DNA of 61,134 bases from Knufia peltigerae (GCA_030247855.1 JAPDRN010000177.1:1-61134); one strand, 5' to 3'; counted from the first letter of the stretch, positions 8,114 to 16,941 are shown. Program-made: numbers and translations. The notes: generated by a model from the letters alone, not told the origin.

Positions 8114-9166
8114 ATGGCACGGATGAAATGGAAAGGCAGCGCGTTGCTGGCGGCGGCACTGGCGACGGCGGCAATGCCGGCGATGGCCTGCACGCGCGCG
8201 GTGTATCTGGGCGACAACGGTGATGTCATCACCGCCCGCTCGATGGACTGGAAAGTGGACGTGGCCACCAATCTCTACGTGTTGCCGCGTGGTATTGCGC
8301 GCACCGGAAAGGCGGGGCCGGGGTCGATCGCCTGGACTGCACGCTACGGCAGCGTGGTAGCCACCGGTTATGACATTTCCACCACCGATGGCATGAACGA
8401 GAAGGGCCTGGTCGCCAACCTGCTGTGGCTGGTCGAGTCGGAATATCCGGCCCAGCGCAGCGGCAAGCCCGGCCTGTCGATCTCGTTGTGGGCGCAGTAC
8501 GTGCTGGATAATTTCGCGACGGTGGAAGAAGCCGTGACCGCCCTGCAGCGCGAGCCGTATTCGATCGTGACCGACAAGGTGCCTGGTGAAGACCGCCAGG
8601 CAACGCTGCACCTGTCGCTGTCCGATGCCACGGGTGACAGCGCGATCGTCGAGTACATCGGCGGACGCCAGGTGATCCACCACGATCGCCGCTACCAGGT
8701 GATGACCAATTCGCCGATCTTCGACCAGCAGTTGGCATTGAACAGCTACTGGCAGCAGATCGGTGGCACGGTGATGCTGCCGGGCACCAACCGTTCGGCC
8801 GACCGCTTCGCGCGCGCGTCGTTCTACATCAACGCGATTCCGAAAGCGGAAGATCCGGTGGAGGCGCTGGCCAGTGTGTTCAGCGTGATCCGCAACGTGT
8901 CGGTACCGTTCGGCATCACCACGCCGGGCGAGCCAAACATCTCGTCCACCCGCTGGCGCACGGTGGCCGACCACAAGCGGCGCCTGTATTTCTTCGAGTC
9001 GGCACTGACACCGAACACCTTCTGGGTTGACCTGACCAAGGTCGATTTCGGCGGCAAGGTGCTCAAGCTCGATCTCGGCCGTGACCAGCGCAATACCTTC
9101 GCCGGCGATGCGCTGCAGCACTTCGTGCCCAGCGCGCCGTTTACCTTCCTCGGCGTGGAGGGTTAG
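8114..9166 (+). CDS. Secreted Ntn hydrolase, penicillin V acylase / bile salt hydrolase family
   Basis: A 350-residue precursor. A typical signal peptide ends at AMPAMA, and cleavage exposes Cys26 as the new N-terminus (CTRAVYLGDNGDVITARSMDW in the precursor, residues 26-46). In the choloylglycine hydrolase/penicillin V acylase family that N-terminal Cys is the nucleophile, and the following Arg (ARSMDW) and Asp are active-site residues. Gram-negative periplasmic members hydrolyse penicillin V and also long-chain N-acyl homoserine lactones, so a quorum-signal or amide-scavenging role is plausible; substrate cannot be told from sequence. ATG 8114 has a GGGGAACGG ribosome site. The gene stands alone, followed by an AraC-type regulator. 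Confidence 0.88.
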   Translation: MARMKWKGSALLAAALATAAMPAMACTRAVYLGDNGDVITARSMDWKVDVATNLYVLPRGIARTGKAGPGSIAWTARYGSVVATGYDISTTDGMNEKGLVANLLWLVESEYPAQRSGKPGLSISLWAQYVLDNFATVEEAVTALQREPYSIVTDKVPGEDRQATLHLSLSDATGDSAIVEYIGGRQVIHHDRRYQVMTNSPIFDQQLALNSYWQQIGGTVMLPGTNRSADRFARASFYINAIPKAEDPVEALASVFSVIRNVSVPFGITTPGEPNISSTRWRTVADHKRRLYFFESALTPNTFWVDLTKVDFGGKVLKLDLGRDQRNTFAGDALQHFVPSAPFTFLGVEG

Positions 9167-9208
9167 CGCAACGTTGCGGGCCGGCAGCGGCGCGCGCACA
9201 CTCCTTGA

Positions 9209-9928
9209 ATGGGCGCGATCTTCCATCTACGGCACTACGGTCAGGCCACCGGCCTGGATCGCCACGACTACGCGCAGTGGGTATTGCCCCTGCAGGGTGA
9301 GCTGCAGTTCGAGATGGAGGGCAGGGGCGGGCGTCTTGACCTGTTGCAGGGCGCCTTCGTGGCTGCCGGCGAGGCGCACGACCAGATGGCCGATGGCCCT
9401 AACGGTTTCGTGATTGTCGACTGCGGACCGGGTGTGCTTGATGACGCGACCCAGGAGCACCTGTGCCGGCAACGCTGGCTGCATTTCCCGCTGTCGCTGC
9501 GGCAGCGGCTTGCCCAGGTGCAGACGGGTCGGCCTGTGCCAGCGCTGCTGCCGGAACTGCTGCGGGTCTTCGCGCCTGCCGGTAGTGGTGCGCGCCTGCA
9601 AGGCCTGTGCGCTGCCGTGGAGGCGATGCCGGGGCAGGGGTGGTCGGTCGCGCGCATGGCCGTCTTCGTCGGCATCAGCGAAAGCCGTCTGCATGCGGTG
9701 TTCCGGCGCGAGTTCGGGTTAAGCCCGCAGGCCTGGCTCAGTGCCAGCCGTCTGCGCTGGGCCAAGCACCAGTTGCGGGTCGGCCCGGCTTCAATCAGTG
9801 ACATCGCACTGGCCGCAGGCTATTCCGAACAGAGTGCACTGACCCGTGCGCTGCGCCGCGAATGCGGGCAGACGCCGGCAGCATGGCGGCGCGGGACGCC
9901 CGACGTTACGCAGGCGAACCGGCAGTAG
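9209..9928 (+). CDS. AraC-family transcriptional regulator with cupin-like sensor
   Basis: A 239-residue protein. The N-terminal half looks like a cupin (YAQWVLPLQGELQFEMEG, AAGEAHDQM), the usual effector pocket of AraC proteins. The C-terminal half holds two helix-turn-helix motifs (VARMAVFVGISESRLHAVFRR and ISDIALAAGYSEQSALTRALRR, both in residues about 148-220). It begins 42 nt after the acylase gene and precedes a DMT exporter on the same strand, so it probably controls one of these neighbours. It is on the short side for the family but complete. Confidence 0.85.
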   Translation: MGAIFHLRHYGQATGLDRHDYAQWVLPLQGELQFEMEGRGGRLDLLQGAFVAAGEAHDQMADGPNGFVIVDCGPGVLDDATQEHLCRQRWLHFPLSLRQRLAQVQTGRPVPALLPELLRVFAPAGSGARLQGLCAAVEAMPGQGWSVARMAVFVGISESRLHAVFRREFGLSPQAWLSASRLRWAKHQLRVGPASISDIALAAGYSEQSALTRALRRECGQTPAAWRRGTPDVTQANRQ

Positions 9929-9994
9929 CCTCGGTCAAGACCGGCCGGCAACGGCCGCTTACACTGCGCGGCCCGCTCTCGCCGTGAACCTGCA

Positions 9995-10945
9995 ATGCGC
10001 AACAACCCGATTGCTCTGGGCATCGCCAATGGCATCGCCGCCGGTGCGCTGTGGGGCGTGGTCTTCCTCGCGCCCGCCGTGTTGAACACCTTCAATGCCC
10101 TGCAGCTTTCCGCTGGCCGCTATCTGGTCTATGGCCTGATCGCCGTGGTTCTGCTGCTGCCGCGCTGGAAGCGCTTGGCGCCGCAGCTCGGCCGTGCCGA
10201 ATGGATCGGCCTGTTGTGGCTGAGCCTGGCCGGCAACCTGGTGTACTTCCTGCTGTTGGCCACGGCGGTGCAGTGGGCCGGTGGCGCCGCTGCTTCGTTG
10301 ATTGTCGGCCTGATTCCGGTCGTGGTCACCCTGGTGGGCGTGCGCGAGCAGGGCGCGGTGCCGTTGAAGCGACTGCTGCCGGCGCTGGGGTTGTGCGTGG
10401 CCGGGGTGGCGATGGTCGGCTGGGAAGCGCTGATGTCCGAACACCTGGGCACGCCCTGGCGGCAACGCCTGATCGGTCTGCTGTGCGCGTTCGGTGCGTT
10501 GTTTTCGTGGGCGCTGTACTCCATCGGCAACAGCCGCTGGTTGGCGCGACGGCCTGATCTTTCCAGCCATGACTGGTCGCTGCTTACCGGCGTCACCACC
10601 GGCGGCTTGTCACTGCTGCTGGTGCCGATGGCGTTCATCGGACACGCCGGGACTCATACGGCAGCGCAATGGAGTGGGTTCTGGGCCATCAGCGCGGGCG
10701 TGGCAGTGGTCGCTTCGATCCTTGGCAATGCGTTCTGGAACCGCGCCAGTCGCCTGCTGCCGCTGACCCTGACCGGGCAGATGATCGTGTTCGAAACCCT
10801 GTTCGCGCTTCTCTATGCCTTCGCCTGGCAGCGACGGTGGCCAAGCCTGCTGGAACTGCTGGCGATCGTGCTGCTGGTCGGCGGCGTGCTGTTGTGCGCG
10901 CATGCACACCGCACGCCCCGCGCGATCACCGAACATGTCGGCTGA
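9995..10945 (+). CDS. DMT-superfamily (EamA) transporter
   Basis: A 316-residue membrane protein with about ten predicted helices arranged as two EamA repeats (first starting ALGIANGIAAGALWG, second GLLCAFGALFSWALYSIGN). Such drug/metabolite transporters usually export amino acids, metabolites or small toxic compounds across the inner membrane. The adjacent AraC-family gene ends 66 nt upstream and may regulate it. Substrate is unknown. Confidence 0.85.
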   Translation: MRNNPIALGIANGIAAGALWGVVFLAPAVLNTFNALQLSAGRYLVYGLIAVVLLLPRWKRLAPQLGRAEWIGLLWLSLAGNLVYFLLLATAVQWAGGAAASLIVGLIPVVVTLVGVREQGAVPLKRLLPALGLCVAGVAMVGWEALMSEHLGTPWRQRLIGLLCAFGALFSWALYSIGNSRWLARRPDLSSHDWSLLTGVTTGGLSLLLVPMAFIGHAGTHTAAQWSGFWAISAGVAVVASILGNAFWNRASRLLPLTLTGQMIVFETLFALLYAFAWQRRWPSLLELLAIVLLVGGVLLCAHAHRTPRAITEHVG

Positions 10946-11046
10946 ATCGACGCATTGAAGCCGACGATCACCGTTTTGTCTCAATTGCAACCAAATGCCG
11001 GCACGTTGGCCGATGATCGCCGCAAAGAAATATTGCGCCGCAACAC

Positions 11047-11075
11047 TTGACAGCGGCCATCGTGGCGGTGTTTTC
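11047..11075 (+). promoter_or_regulatory. Probable promoter of the threonine operon
   Basis: TTGACA at 11047-11052 is a perfect -35 box. With a 17-nt spacer the -10 position is 11070-11075 (GTTTTC), which is weak. Transcription would begin at about the leader peptide ATG at 11084, so the leader may be leaderless or the true -10 may differ by a few bases. The assignment rests on the -35 match and its position. Confidence 0.5.
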
Positions 11076-11083
11076 TGTACGCC

Positions 11084-11221
11084 ATGGTCCTTGATGCCGC
11101 CAACGCCCGTCTGATCGCCCCCGCTGCCGCGGGCCGTTCGATTGCGCCGGTCGCCATCACCACCACCATTACCACCACCACCGCCACCACTGCCCTGGTG
11201 CGGCCCGTCGTCTTCGTGTAA
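11084..11221 (+). CDS. thrL: Threonine operon leader peptide
   Basis: A 45-codon frame directly upstream of thrA. Residues 25-36 read ITTTITTTTATT: nine threonines and two isoleucines, written mostly with ACC codons. Runs of regulatory codons are the mark of attenuation leaders, and E. coli thrL likewise combines Thr and Ile. Ribosome stalling here when charged tRNA-Thr or tRNA-Ile is scarce would alter folding of the following RNA. The sequence is not similar to E. coli thrL outside the Thr/Ile run and is longer (45 versus 21 residues). It was found by reading the gap, since it is too short for ordinary gene finding. Confidence 0.85.
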   Translation: MVLDAANARLIAPAAAGRSIAPVAITTTITTTTATTALVRPVVFV

Positions 11222-11235
11222 CTCCCGAAAACAAC

Positions 11236-11290
11236 GGCCCCGCACCATCCAGGTGACGGGGAAACTCGACCACCTGCATGCGACGGGGCC
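11236..11290 (+). terminator. Putative attenuator hairpin of the thr operon
   Basis: Between the leader stop and thrA an outer stem GGCCCCG (11236-11242) / CGGGGCC (11284-11290) encloses an inner stem CAGGTG (11250-11255) / CACCTG (11271-11276). An alternative pairing CCCCG/CGGGG (about 11238-11242 with 11257-11261) competes with the outer stem. Mutually exclusive hairpins after a Thr-rich leader fit attenuation. There is no U-run after the outer stem, so termination might be Rho-linked or the hairpin might act on thrA translation, since it ends 16 nt before the thrA ATG. Confidence 0.55.
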
Positions 11291-11306
11291 TCCAACCGAG
11301 GTCTGC

Positions 11307-13811
11307 ATGTCTTCCACCGTTCCCGCCCATTCCCCCGCTGCGTCCGCGCTGGCCGCGCCGTCCACTGTCGTGCACAAGTTCGGCGGTACCTCGGTGGCCG
11401 ACGCAGAGCGCTATCGCCATGTTGCCGGCCTGCTGCTGGCCCGCCCCGAGTCGTTGCAGGTCAGTGTGGTCTCGGCCATGAAGGGCGTTACCGATGCGCT
11501 GATCGAACTGGCGCACCTGGCAGCCCAGGGCGATGCCGGCTGGCAGGAAGCCTGGCATGCACTGCGCGCGCGCCATCGCGGTGCCGCGGTAGCGCTGCTG
11601 GGTGAGCAGGTGGGCGACACCGTGGACTGGATCGACGCGCGCTTCGATCAGCTGGCCGAGGTGCTGGCTGCTCTGGCGGTGATCGGTGAACTGCCGCGCG
11701 AAGTGCTCGACCGCGTCCAGGGCCTGGGCGAAGTGTTCTCCGCGCAGTTGCTCGGCACCCATTTGCGCGCGCTGGGTGAGGACTGCGCGGTGCTGGATGC
11801 ACGCGATGTGCTGGTGGTCGGCCACGGCGAACTGGGCGTGGATGTCGACTGGGATGCCAGTGCTGGCCGCCTTGCCGCGTGGCGGCTGCAGCACCCGCAG
11901 CTGCGCGTGGTCGCTACCGGGTTCGTCGCCCGTGACCGCCAGGATCGCGTCACCACGCTGGGCCGCAACGGCAGCGACTATTCCGGTGCGATCTTCGCCG
12001 CGCTGTTCAATGCCGATGAGTTGCATATCTGGACCGACGTCGACGGCGTGCTGTCGGCCGACCCGCGGCTGGTGCCGGAGGCTGTGCAGCTGCACGCGCT
12101 GAGCTACGACGAGGCCTGCGAACTGGCGTACTTCGGGGCCAAGGTGGTGCATCCGCAGACCATGTCCCCGGCAATCCGGCTGGGTCTGCCGATCTTCATC
12201 CGCAATACGTTCCACCCCGGCCATCCGGGTACCCGCATCAGTGCCGAGCGCTCGCCACGTGGTCCGGTAAAGGGGCTGACGCTGAGTGAGGATCTGGCCC
12301 TGCTGAATCTGGAAGGCACCGGTCTGATCGGCGTGCCGGGTACCGCCGAACGCGTGTTCGCCGCGCTGCGTCAGGCGCTGGTCTCGGTAGTGATGATCTC
12401 GCAGGGATCTTCCGAACATTCGATCTGCTGCGTTGTCCGTGCAGGTGAAGCGGCGCGTGGTCGCGATGCCGTGGTGCAGGCGTTCTCGCACGAGCTGGCT
12501 GCCGGCCAGGTGCAGCGCGTGCAGGTCAGCGAGGGGGTCAGCGTACTGGCCGCCGTCGGCGATGGCATGGCGGGCCAGCCGGGCGTGGCTGCACGGCTGT
12601 TCGAATCGCTGGGTCGCGCGCAGGTGAACATCCTGGCGATTGCGCAGGGGTCGTCCGAGCGCAACATCTCGGTGGCGGTGGCAAGCGCCGATGCCACCCG
12701 TGCGCTGCGTGCCGCGCATGCGGGGTTCTGGCTGTCGCCACAGACGTTCGCGGTGGGTGTGATCGGTCCGGGCAATGTCGGCGCCGCGCTGCTGGACCAG
12801 TTGCTGGCAGCGCGCCCGCAGCTGCTGGCCAAGGCCAACGTCGATCTGCGCCTGCGCGCGCTTGCGTCACGCTCGCGCATGCGCCTGGAGGCCGATGGGC
12901 TGCATGAAGACTGGCGCCAGGCGTTGCAGGACGCCGGCCAGGCCAGCGATCTGGACCACTTCACCGAACACCTGCTGGCCGCACATCTGCCGCATGCGGT
13001 GGTGATCGACTGCAGTGGCAGCGCCGAGGTTGCCGAGCGCTATGAAGGCTGGCTGGCGGCAGGCATCCATGTAGTGACCCCGAACAAGCAGGCCGGTGCC
13101 GGGCCGCTCGCACGCTACCAGCGCATCCGCGCGGCGGCCGCCGCCAGTGGCGCGCGCTTCCGCTACGAGGCCACGGTGGGTGCTGGCCTGCCGGTGATCA
13201 CCACGCTGCGTGACCTGGTGGATACCGGTGACGAAGTGCTGGCGATCGAAGGTATTTTCTCCGGCACGCTGGCCTGGCTGTTCAATCGTTTTGATGGCAG
13301 CCAGCCGTTTTCGGCGTTGGTCGCGCAGGCGCGTTCGATGGGCTACACCGAGCCGGATCCGCGCGATGACCTGTCCGGTGTGGATGTCGCGCGAAAGCTG
13401 GTGATCCTCGCCCGCGAGGCCGGACACGCGCTGAGCCTGGAGCAGGTGCAGGTCGAGAGCCTGGTGCCAGCGCCGTTGCGCGAGGGAAGCGTGGACGACT
13501 TCATGGCCCGCCTGGGCGCATCCGATGAGGCGCTGCTGGCGCGGTTGCACGAGGCCCGTGAGCGTGGTGCAGTGTTGCGCTACGTCGCGCGGCTGGGGCC
13601 GGACGGTGCCTCGGTTGGCCTGCAGGAGCTGCCGGCCGACCACGCGTTCGCCAACCTGCGGTTGACCGACAACGTGGTGCAGTTCCGTACGCGCCGCTAC
13701 TGCGACAACCCGCTGGTGGTGCAGGGCCCGGGTGCGGGCCCGGAAGTCACCGCTGCCGGTGTGTTCGCTGATCTGCTGCGGGTGGCGGCCGGCGAAGGGG
13801 CGCGCTTGTGA
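11307..13811 (+). CDS. thrA: Bifunctional aspartokinase I / homoserine dehydrogenase I
   Basis: An 834-residue fusion enzyme. The N-terminal part is an aspartate kinase (VHKFGGTSVADAERY at residues about 21-35; TTLGRNGSDYSGAI). Two ACT-like regulatory segments follow (about 325-465), then a homoserine dehydrogenase (VIGPGNVGAALLDQL; TPNKQAGAGPLARY; YEATVGAGLPVI). It catalyses the first and third steps from aspartate towards threonine and methionine. Length matches the E. coli ThrA class (820). ATG 11307 is chosen because the frame can extend upstream only through the leader peptide and attenuator region. thrB overlaps its stop by 4 nt. Confidence 0.96.
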   Translation: MSSTVPAHSPAASALAAPSTVVHKFGGTSVADAERYRHVAGLLLARPESLQVSVVSAMKGVTDALIELAHLAAQGDAGWQEAWHALRARHRGAAVALLGEQVGDTVDWIDARFDQLAEVLAALAVIGELPREVLDRVQGLGEVFSAQLLGTHLRALGEDCAVLDARDVLVVGHGELGVDVDWDASAGRLAAWRLQHPQLRVVATGFVARDRQDRVTTLGRNGSDYSGAIFAALFNADELHIWTDVDGVLSADPRLVPEAVQLHALSYDEACELAYFGAKVVHPQTMSPAIRLGLPIFIRNTFHPGHPGTRISAERSPRGPVKGLTLSEDLALLNLEGTGLIGVPGTAERVFAALRQALVSVVMISQGSSEHSICCVVRAGEAARGRDAVVQAFSHELAAGQVQRVQVSEGVSVLAAVGDGMAGQPGVAARLFESLGRAQVNILAIAQGSSERNISVAVASADATRALRAAHAGFWLSPQTFAVGVIGPGNVGAALLDQLLAARPQLLAKANVDLRLRALASRSRMRLEADGLHEDWRQALQDAGQASDLDHFTEHLLAAHLPHAVVIDCSGSAEVAERYEGWLAAGIHVVTPNKQAGAGPLARYQRIRAAAAASGARFRYEATVGAGLPVITTLRDLVDTGDEVLAIEGIFSGTLAWLFNRFDGSQPFSALVAQARSMGYTEPDPRDDLSGVDVARKLVILAREAGHALSLEQVQVESLVPAPLREGSVDDFMARLGASDEALLARLHEARERGAVLRYVARLGPDGASVGLQELPADHAFANLRLTDNVVQFRTRRYCDNPLVVQGPGAGPEVTAAGVFADLLRVAAGEGARL

Positions 13812-14722
13812 TCGCACGCGCCTTCGCGCCCGCGTCGGTGGCCAACGTGGCCGTGGGCTTCGACATCCTGGGCCACGCCATCGCCGGTATCGGCGATACG
13901 GTGAGCGTGCGCCGCATCGACGAACCACGGGTGCGCATCGACGCCATCCGCGGCAGTGCGGTGGAGCTGCCGCTGGAAGCCGCCGGCAACACCGCTGGCG
14001 CGGCGCTGATCGCGCTGCGGGCGGCGCTGGGGCTGGGCTTCGGCTTCGCCATCGAGATCGACAAGGGCATTCCCTTCGGCTCCGGCATGGGCGGATCGGC
14101 GGCCTCCTGCGTGGCCGCACTGGTGGCGGCCAATGCACTGTTGGACGTACCGCTGTCGCGGGAGGCGCTGTATCCGTTCGCAGTGGATGGCGAAGCGGTG
14201 GCCAGCGGTGGCCGCCATGGCGACAACGTCGGCCCGCTGCTGTTGGGAGGTGTGGCGTTGTGCACGGCCGATCGCCTGGTGCCGGTTCCGGTACCGGCCA
14301 GCTGGCACAGCTTGCTGGTACATCCACATGCGGTACTTGAAACCCGGCGCGCGCGGCAGGCGTTGCAGGGCAGCTACGCGCTGGGCGAATTCGTCGCGCA
14401 GAGTGCCAACCTGGCGTTGGTATTGAGTGGGTGCCATCGCAGCGATGCATCGCTGGTGCGCGCCGGCCTGCGCGACGTGCTGGTCGAACCGCGGCGGGCG
14501 GGCCTGATCGTTGGCTTCGACGCGGCGCGTGACGCCGCACTGGCCGCAGGCGCGATGGGCGCAGGCATTTCCGGCGCCGGGCCCAGCGTGTTTGCCTGGT
14601 TTGAAGATGCAGACCAGGCGCGCGCGGCAGCGGAACCGGTGCGCGCGGCCTTCGCCGCTGCCGGTTTTGACAGCGAGGCCTGGGTCTCGCCACTCGATAC
14701 GCCCGGAGCCTGCTTGTGCTGA
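13808..14722 (+). CDS. thrB: Homoserine kinase
   Basis: A 304-residue GHMP-family kinase. The ATP-binding glycine-rich motif is PFGSGMGGSAASCVAAL (residues about 91-107), with the N-terminal substrate segment APASVANVAVGFD and the C-terminal GMGAGISGAGPSVFAW. It phosphorylates homoserine to O-phosphohomoserine, the ThrC substrate. It starts with GTG 13808, overlapping the thrA stop (GTGA), which indicates coupled translation within thrABC. Confidence 0.96.
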   Translation: MIARAFAPASVANVAVGFDILGHAIAGIGDTVSVRRIDEPRVRIDAIRGSAVELPLEAAGNTAGAALIALRAALGLGFGFAIEIDKGIPFGSGMGGSAASCVAALVAANALLDVPLSREALYPFAVDGEAVASGGRHGDNVGPLLLGGVALCTADRLVPVPVPASWHSLLVHPHAVLETRRARQALQGSYALGEFVAQSANLALVLSGCHRSDASLVRAGLRDVLVEPRRAGLIVGFDAARDAALAAGAMGAGISGAGPSVFAWFEDADQARAAAEPVRAAFAAAGFDSEAWVSPLDTPGACLC

Positions 14723-14751
14723 ATTCTCCCTCCCTACCGGATATCGATCCC

Positions 14752-16041
14752 ATGCAATTCGTTTCGACCCGTGGCCAGTCGCCGGCTGTTGGACTCAGTG
14801 CGGCCATCGCCGCTGGTCTCGCGGCCGATGGCGGGCTGTACGTTCCGCAGGTGCTGCCGACGCCGCGCACGCTGCAGGCCGGTGCGACCCTGGCCGACAC
14901 CGCCGCCGACCTGCTCGCGCCATTCTTCGACGGGGATGCGCTGGCCGATGCCTTGCCATCGATCTGCCGTGAGGCCTTCGATTTCCCCGTGCCATTGCGC
15001 GCGCTGCGCAACAGCAATGACTACGTGCTGGAGCTGTTCCATGGGCCGACAGCGGCGTTCAAGGACATCGGTGCGCGTTTCCTGGCCGGTGTGCTGTCGC
15101 GACTGCAGACCGGTAAGGACCGCGATCTGACCATCGTTGTGGCTACCTCCGGTGACACCGGCGCGGCGGTGGCGGCGGCCTTCCATCGGCAGCCCGGTGT
15201 ACGCGTGGTGGTGCTGTATCCCGATGGGCGGGTGTCACCTCGACAGGCGCATCAGCTCGGCTGCTTCGGCGACAACATCCAGGCGCTGCGGGTGGCGGGC
15301 TCGTTCGATGATTGCCAGGCGATGGTGAAGCAGGCGCTGGCCGACCGTGATCTGCAGGCGCAGGTGCCGCTGAGCTCAGCCAACAGCATCAGCCTGGGTC
15401 GGCTGCTGCCGCAGATGAGCTATTACGCGCATGTGGCGCTGACCCATCACGCGCAGCATCAACGGCGCTTGAACCTGGTGGTGCCCACCGGAAATCTCGG
15501 CAACGCGATGGCGGCGGTGTTGGTACGCGCGCTGGGCGTGCCGATCGGGCAGATCGTGCTGGCGACCAATGCCAATGCGGTGCTGCCACGCTACTTCGGT
15601 GGAGATCAGTACCAGCCGGCGGCCAGCATTGCGACCGTGGCCAACGCCATGGATGTCGGCGCGCCCAGCAATTTCGAGCGGCTGCGCTGGCTGTACCAGG
15701 GCGACGATGCCGAATTGCGCGCGGCGTTCCGCGCCTTCGCAGTGGATGACGTGACCATTCGCGCGACCATCGCCAGTGTCCATGCCAGCGACGGTGAACT
15801 GTTCTGCCCACACACGGCCACGGCGGTGAAGGTGCTGCAGGATCTGCGCGTGGGTGGCGCCAAGGGCGACTGGGCGGTGGTTGCTACCGCGCACCCGGCC
15901 AAGTTCGAGGCGGTGGTGGAGCCGTTGATCGGCGAAGCCGTGGCGGTGCCGCCGGCATTGGACGCGCTGCTGCAGCGTCCAGCGCATGCCGAGCCGCTGG
16001 CGGCTGATTACGCAGCGTTGCGCGAGGTGTTGTTGCGTTGA
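14752..16041 (+). CDS. thrC: Threonine synthase
   Basis: A 429-residue PLP enzyme. MQFVSTRGQSPAVGLSAAI is the usual N-terminus, LFHGPTAAFKDIGARFLAG contains the PLP-binding Lys, and ATSGDTGAAVAAAF and VPTGNLGNAMAA hold the phosphate-binding loops. It converts O-phosphohomoserine to threonine. ATG 14752 is preferred over GTG 14716, which would overlap thrB but add residues lacking in the family. It is the last gene of the thr operon and is followed by three SMAG palindromes, which may help end transcription. Confidence 0.95.
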   Translation: MQFVSTRGQSPAVGLSAAIAAGLAADGGLYVPQVLPTPRTLQAGATLADTAADLLAPFFDGDALADALPSICREAFDFPVPLRALRNSNDYVLELFHGPTAAFKDIGARFLAGVLSRLQTGKDRDLTIVVATSGDTGAAVAAAFHRQPGVRVVVLYPDGRVSPRQAHQLGCFGDNIQALRVAGSFDDCQAMVKQALADRDLQAQVPLSSANSISLGRLLPQMSYYAHVALTHHAQHQRRLNLVVPTGNLGNAMAAVLVRALGVPIGQIVLATNANAVLPRYFGGDQYQPAASIATVANAMDVGAPSNFERLRWLYQGDDAELRAAFRAFAVDDVTIRATIASVHASDGELFCPHTATAVKVLQDLRVGGAKGDWAVVATAHPAKFEAVVEPLIGEAVAVPPALDALLQRPAHAEPLAADYAALREVLLR

Positions 16042-16057
16042 TTGGAAATCTCTGCGG

Positions 16058-16167
16058 TTGCCGGCCAGCGGCCGGCACTACCGGAAACCTGCGCCAGCGG
16101 TAGTGCCGGCCGCTGGCCGGCATCGGCAGACGTCTGGGTCACGGGTAGTGCCGGCCGCTGGCCGGCA
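16058..16167. repeat. Cluster of three SMAG (GTAG) palindromes
   Basis: Three copies of GTAGTGCCGGCCGCTGGCC followed by GGCA: 16058-16081 (inverted), 16100-16122 and 16145-16167 (direct). Each is a short hairpin preceded by the GTAG tetranucleotide, the definition of the S. maltophilia SMAG REP family. They lie between the convergent thrC and FNR-like genes, where they could stabilise or terminate both transcripts. Confidence 0.88.
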
Positions 16168-16188
16168 ACCCCAGCAACGTCAGGGCGC

Positions 16189-16941
16189 TCAGCCCTGCAC
16201 TTCACCGGCCAGCGTGCGCAGGCCATCCTCGTCGAGGATCTCAACCACGTTCAGATGGGGCAGGGCGATCAACCCCTGCTGGCGCAGCTTGGTGAAGGTA
16301 CGGCTGACCGTCTCCATGGTCAGGCCCAGATGATCGGCAATGTCGCCGCGGCCCATCGGCAGCGAAACGCGCAGGCCATCCCCGCCCAGCTTGGCCTCGC
16401 GTGCGGCCAGGCGAAGCAGGAAATCAGCGAGTTTTTCCGCCGGTTGCAGGCGTGCCAGCGCCAAGGCGGCATCCTGCGCGGCATCCAGCTCCTGGCAGGC
16501 GCGCTGCAGCAGCTTGCGCTCGAGGTGCGGATAGCGGGCGCGCAGGCCCTTCATCTGCGGCAGGGCGACGCGGCACACGCGGCTGTCGGCGATGGCCTCG
16601 ATGTCGTAGCGATGGTGGTCGCTGCCGCTCAGGCCCAGGTAATCACCAGGCAGCACGAAGCCATTGATCTGCCGGCGGCCATCGGCAAGCGTGCGCACCA
16701 GTCGCAGCGCACCGCCGGTCAATGTATAGACATGCTGGCGCTCTTCGCCGCTGCGGGCGAGGGTGCTGCCCATCGTCACCTGCTGCGACACGGTCACCTG
16801 TTCCAGCGCCTGCACCTCATCGGGTGACAGCGCAGAGCACACCGCCAGGTGGCGTACCGAGCAGTGCAGGCAGTCCAGCGTGGCGCAGGACGGCGCGGCG
16901 GGGTCGTTGGTGGCGGGCGGAGCGCCGGAAGGCCGGGACAT
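16189..16941 (-). CDS. FNR-type (Crp/Fnr family) oxygen-responsive regulator
   Basis: A 250-residue protein with a cyclic-nucleotide-like sensor domain and a C-terminal winged helix whose recognition helix is TMETVSRTFTKLRQ (FNR-type E-SR pattern). Cysteines at 19, 24, 27 and 35 near the N-terminus and Cys123 (DSRVCRVAL) could ligate a [4Fe-4S] cluster, the fourth ligand matching Cys122 of E. coli FNR. The C-x2-C-x7-C spacing differs from the C-x2-C-x5-C of E. coli FNR and resembles alphaproteobacterial FnrL/FnrN types as I recall them. It probably senses oxygen and controls anaerobic or microaerobic genes. It is convergent with thrC and divergent from hisS. Confidence 0.87.
   Translation of the reverse strand: MSRPSGAPPATNDPAAPSCATLDCLHCSVRHLAVCSALSPDEVQALEQVTVSQQVTMGSTLARSGEERQHVYTLTGGALRLVRTLADGRRQINGFVLPGDYLGLSGSDHHRYDIEAIADSRVCRVALPQMKGLRARYPHLERKLLQRACQELDAAQDAALALARLQPAEKLADFLLRLAAREAKLGGDGLRVSLPMGRGDIADHLGLTMETVSRTFTKLRQQGLIALPHLNVVEILDEDGLRTLAGEVQG

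Noticed and set aside
11142..11306. N-terminal extension of ThrA
   Set aside because: This stretch is the Thr-rich leader and attenuator region read in another frame and is not part of the aspartokinase fold.
16058..16167. Possible CRISPR-like array
   Set aside because: The units are GTAG hairpins with mixed orientation and unequal 18-23 nt gaps, with no cas genes.
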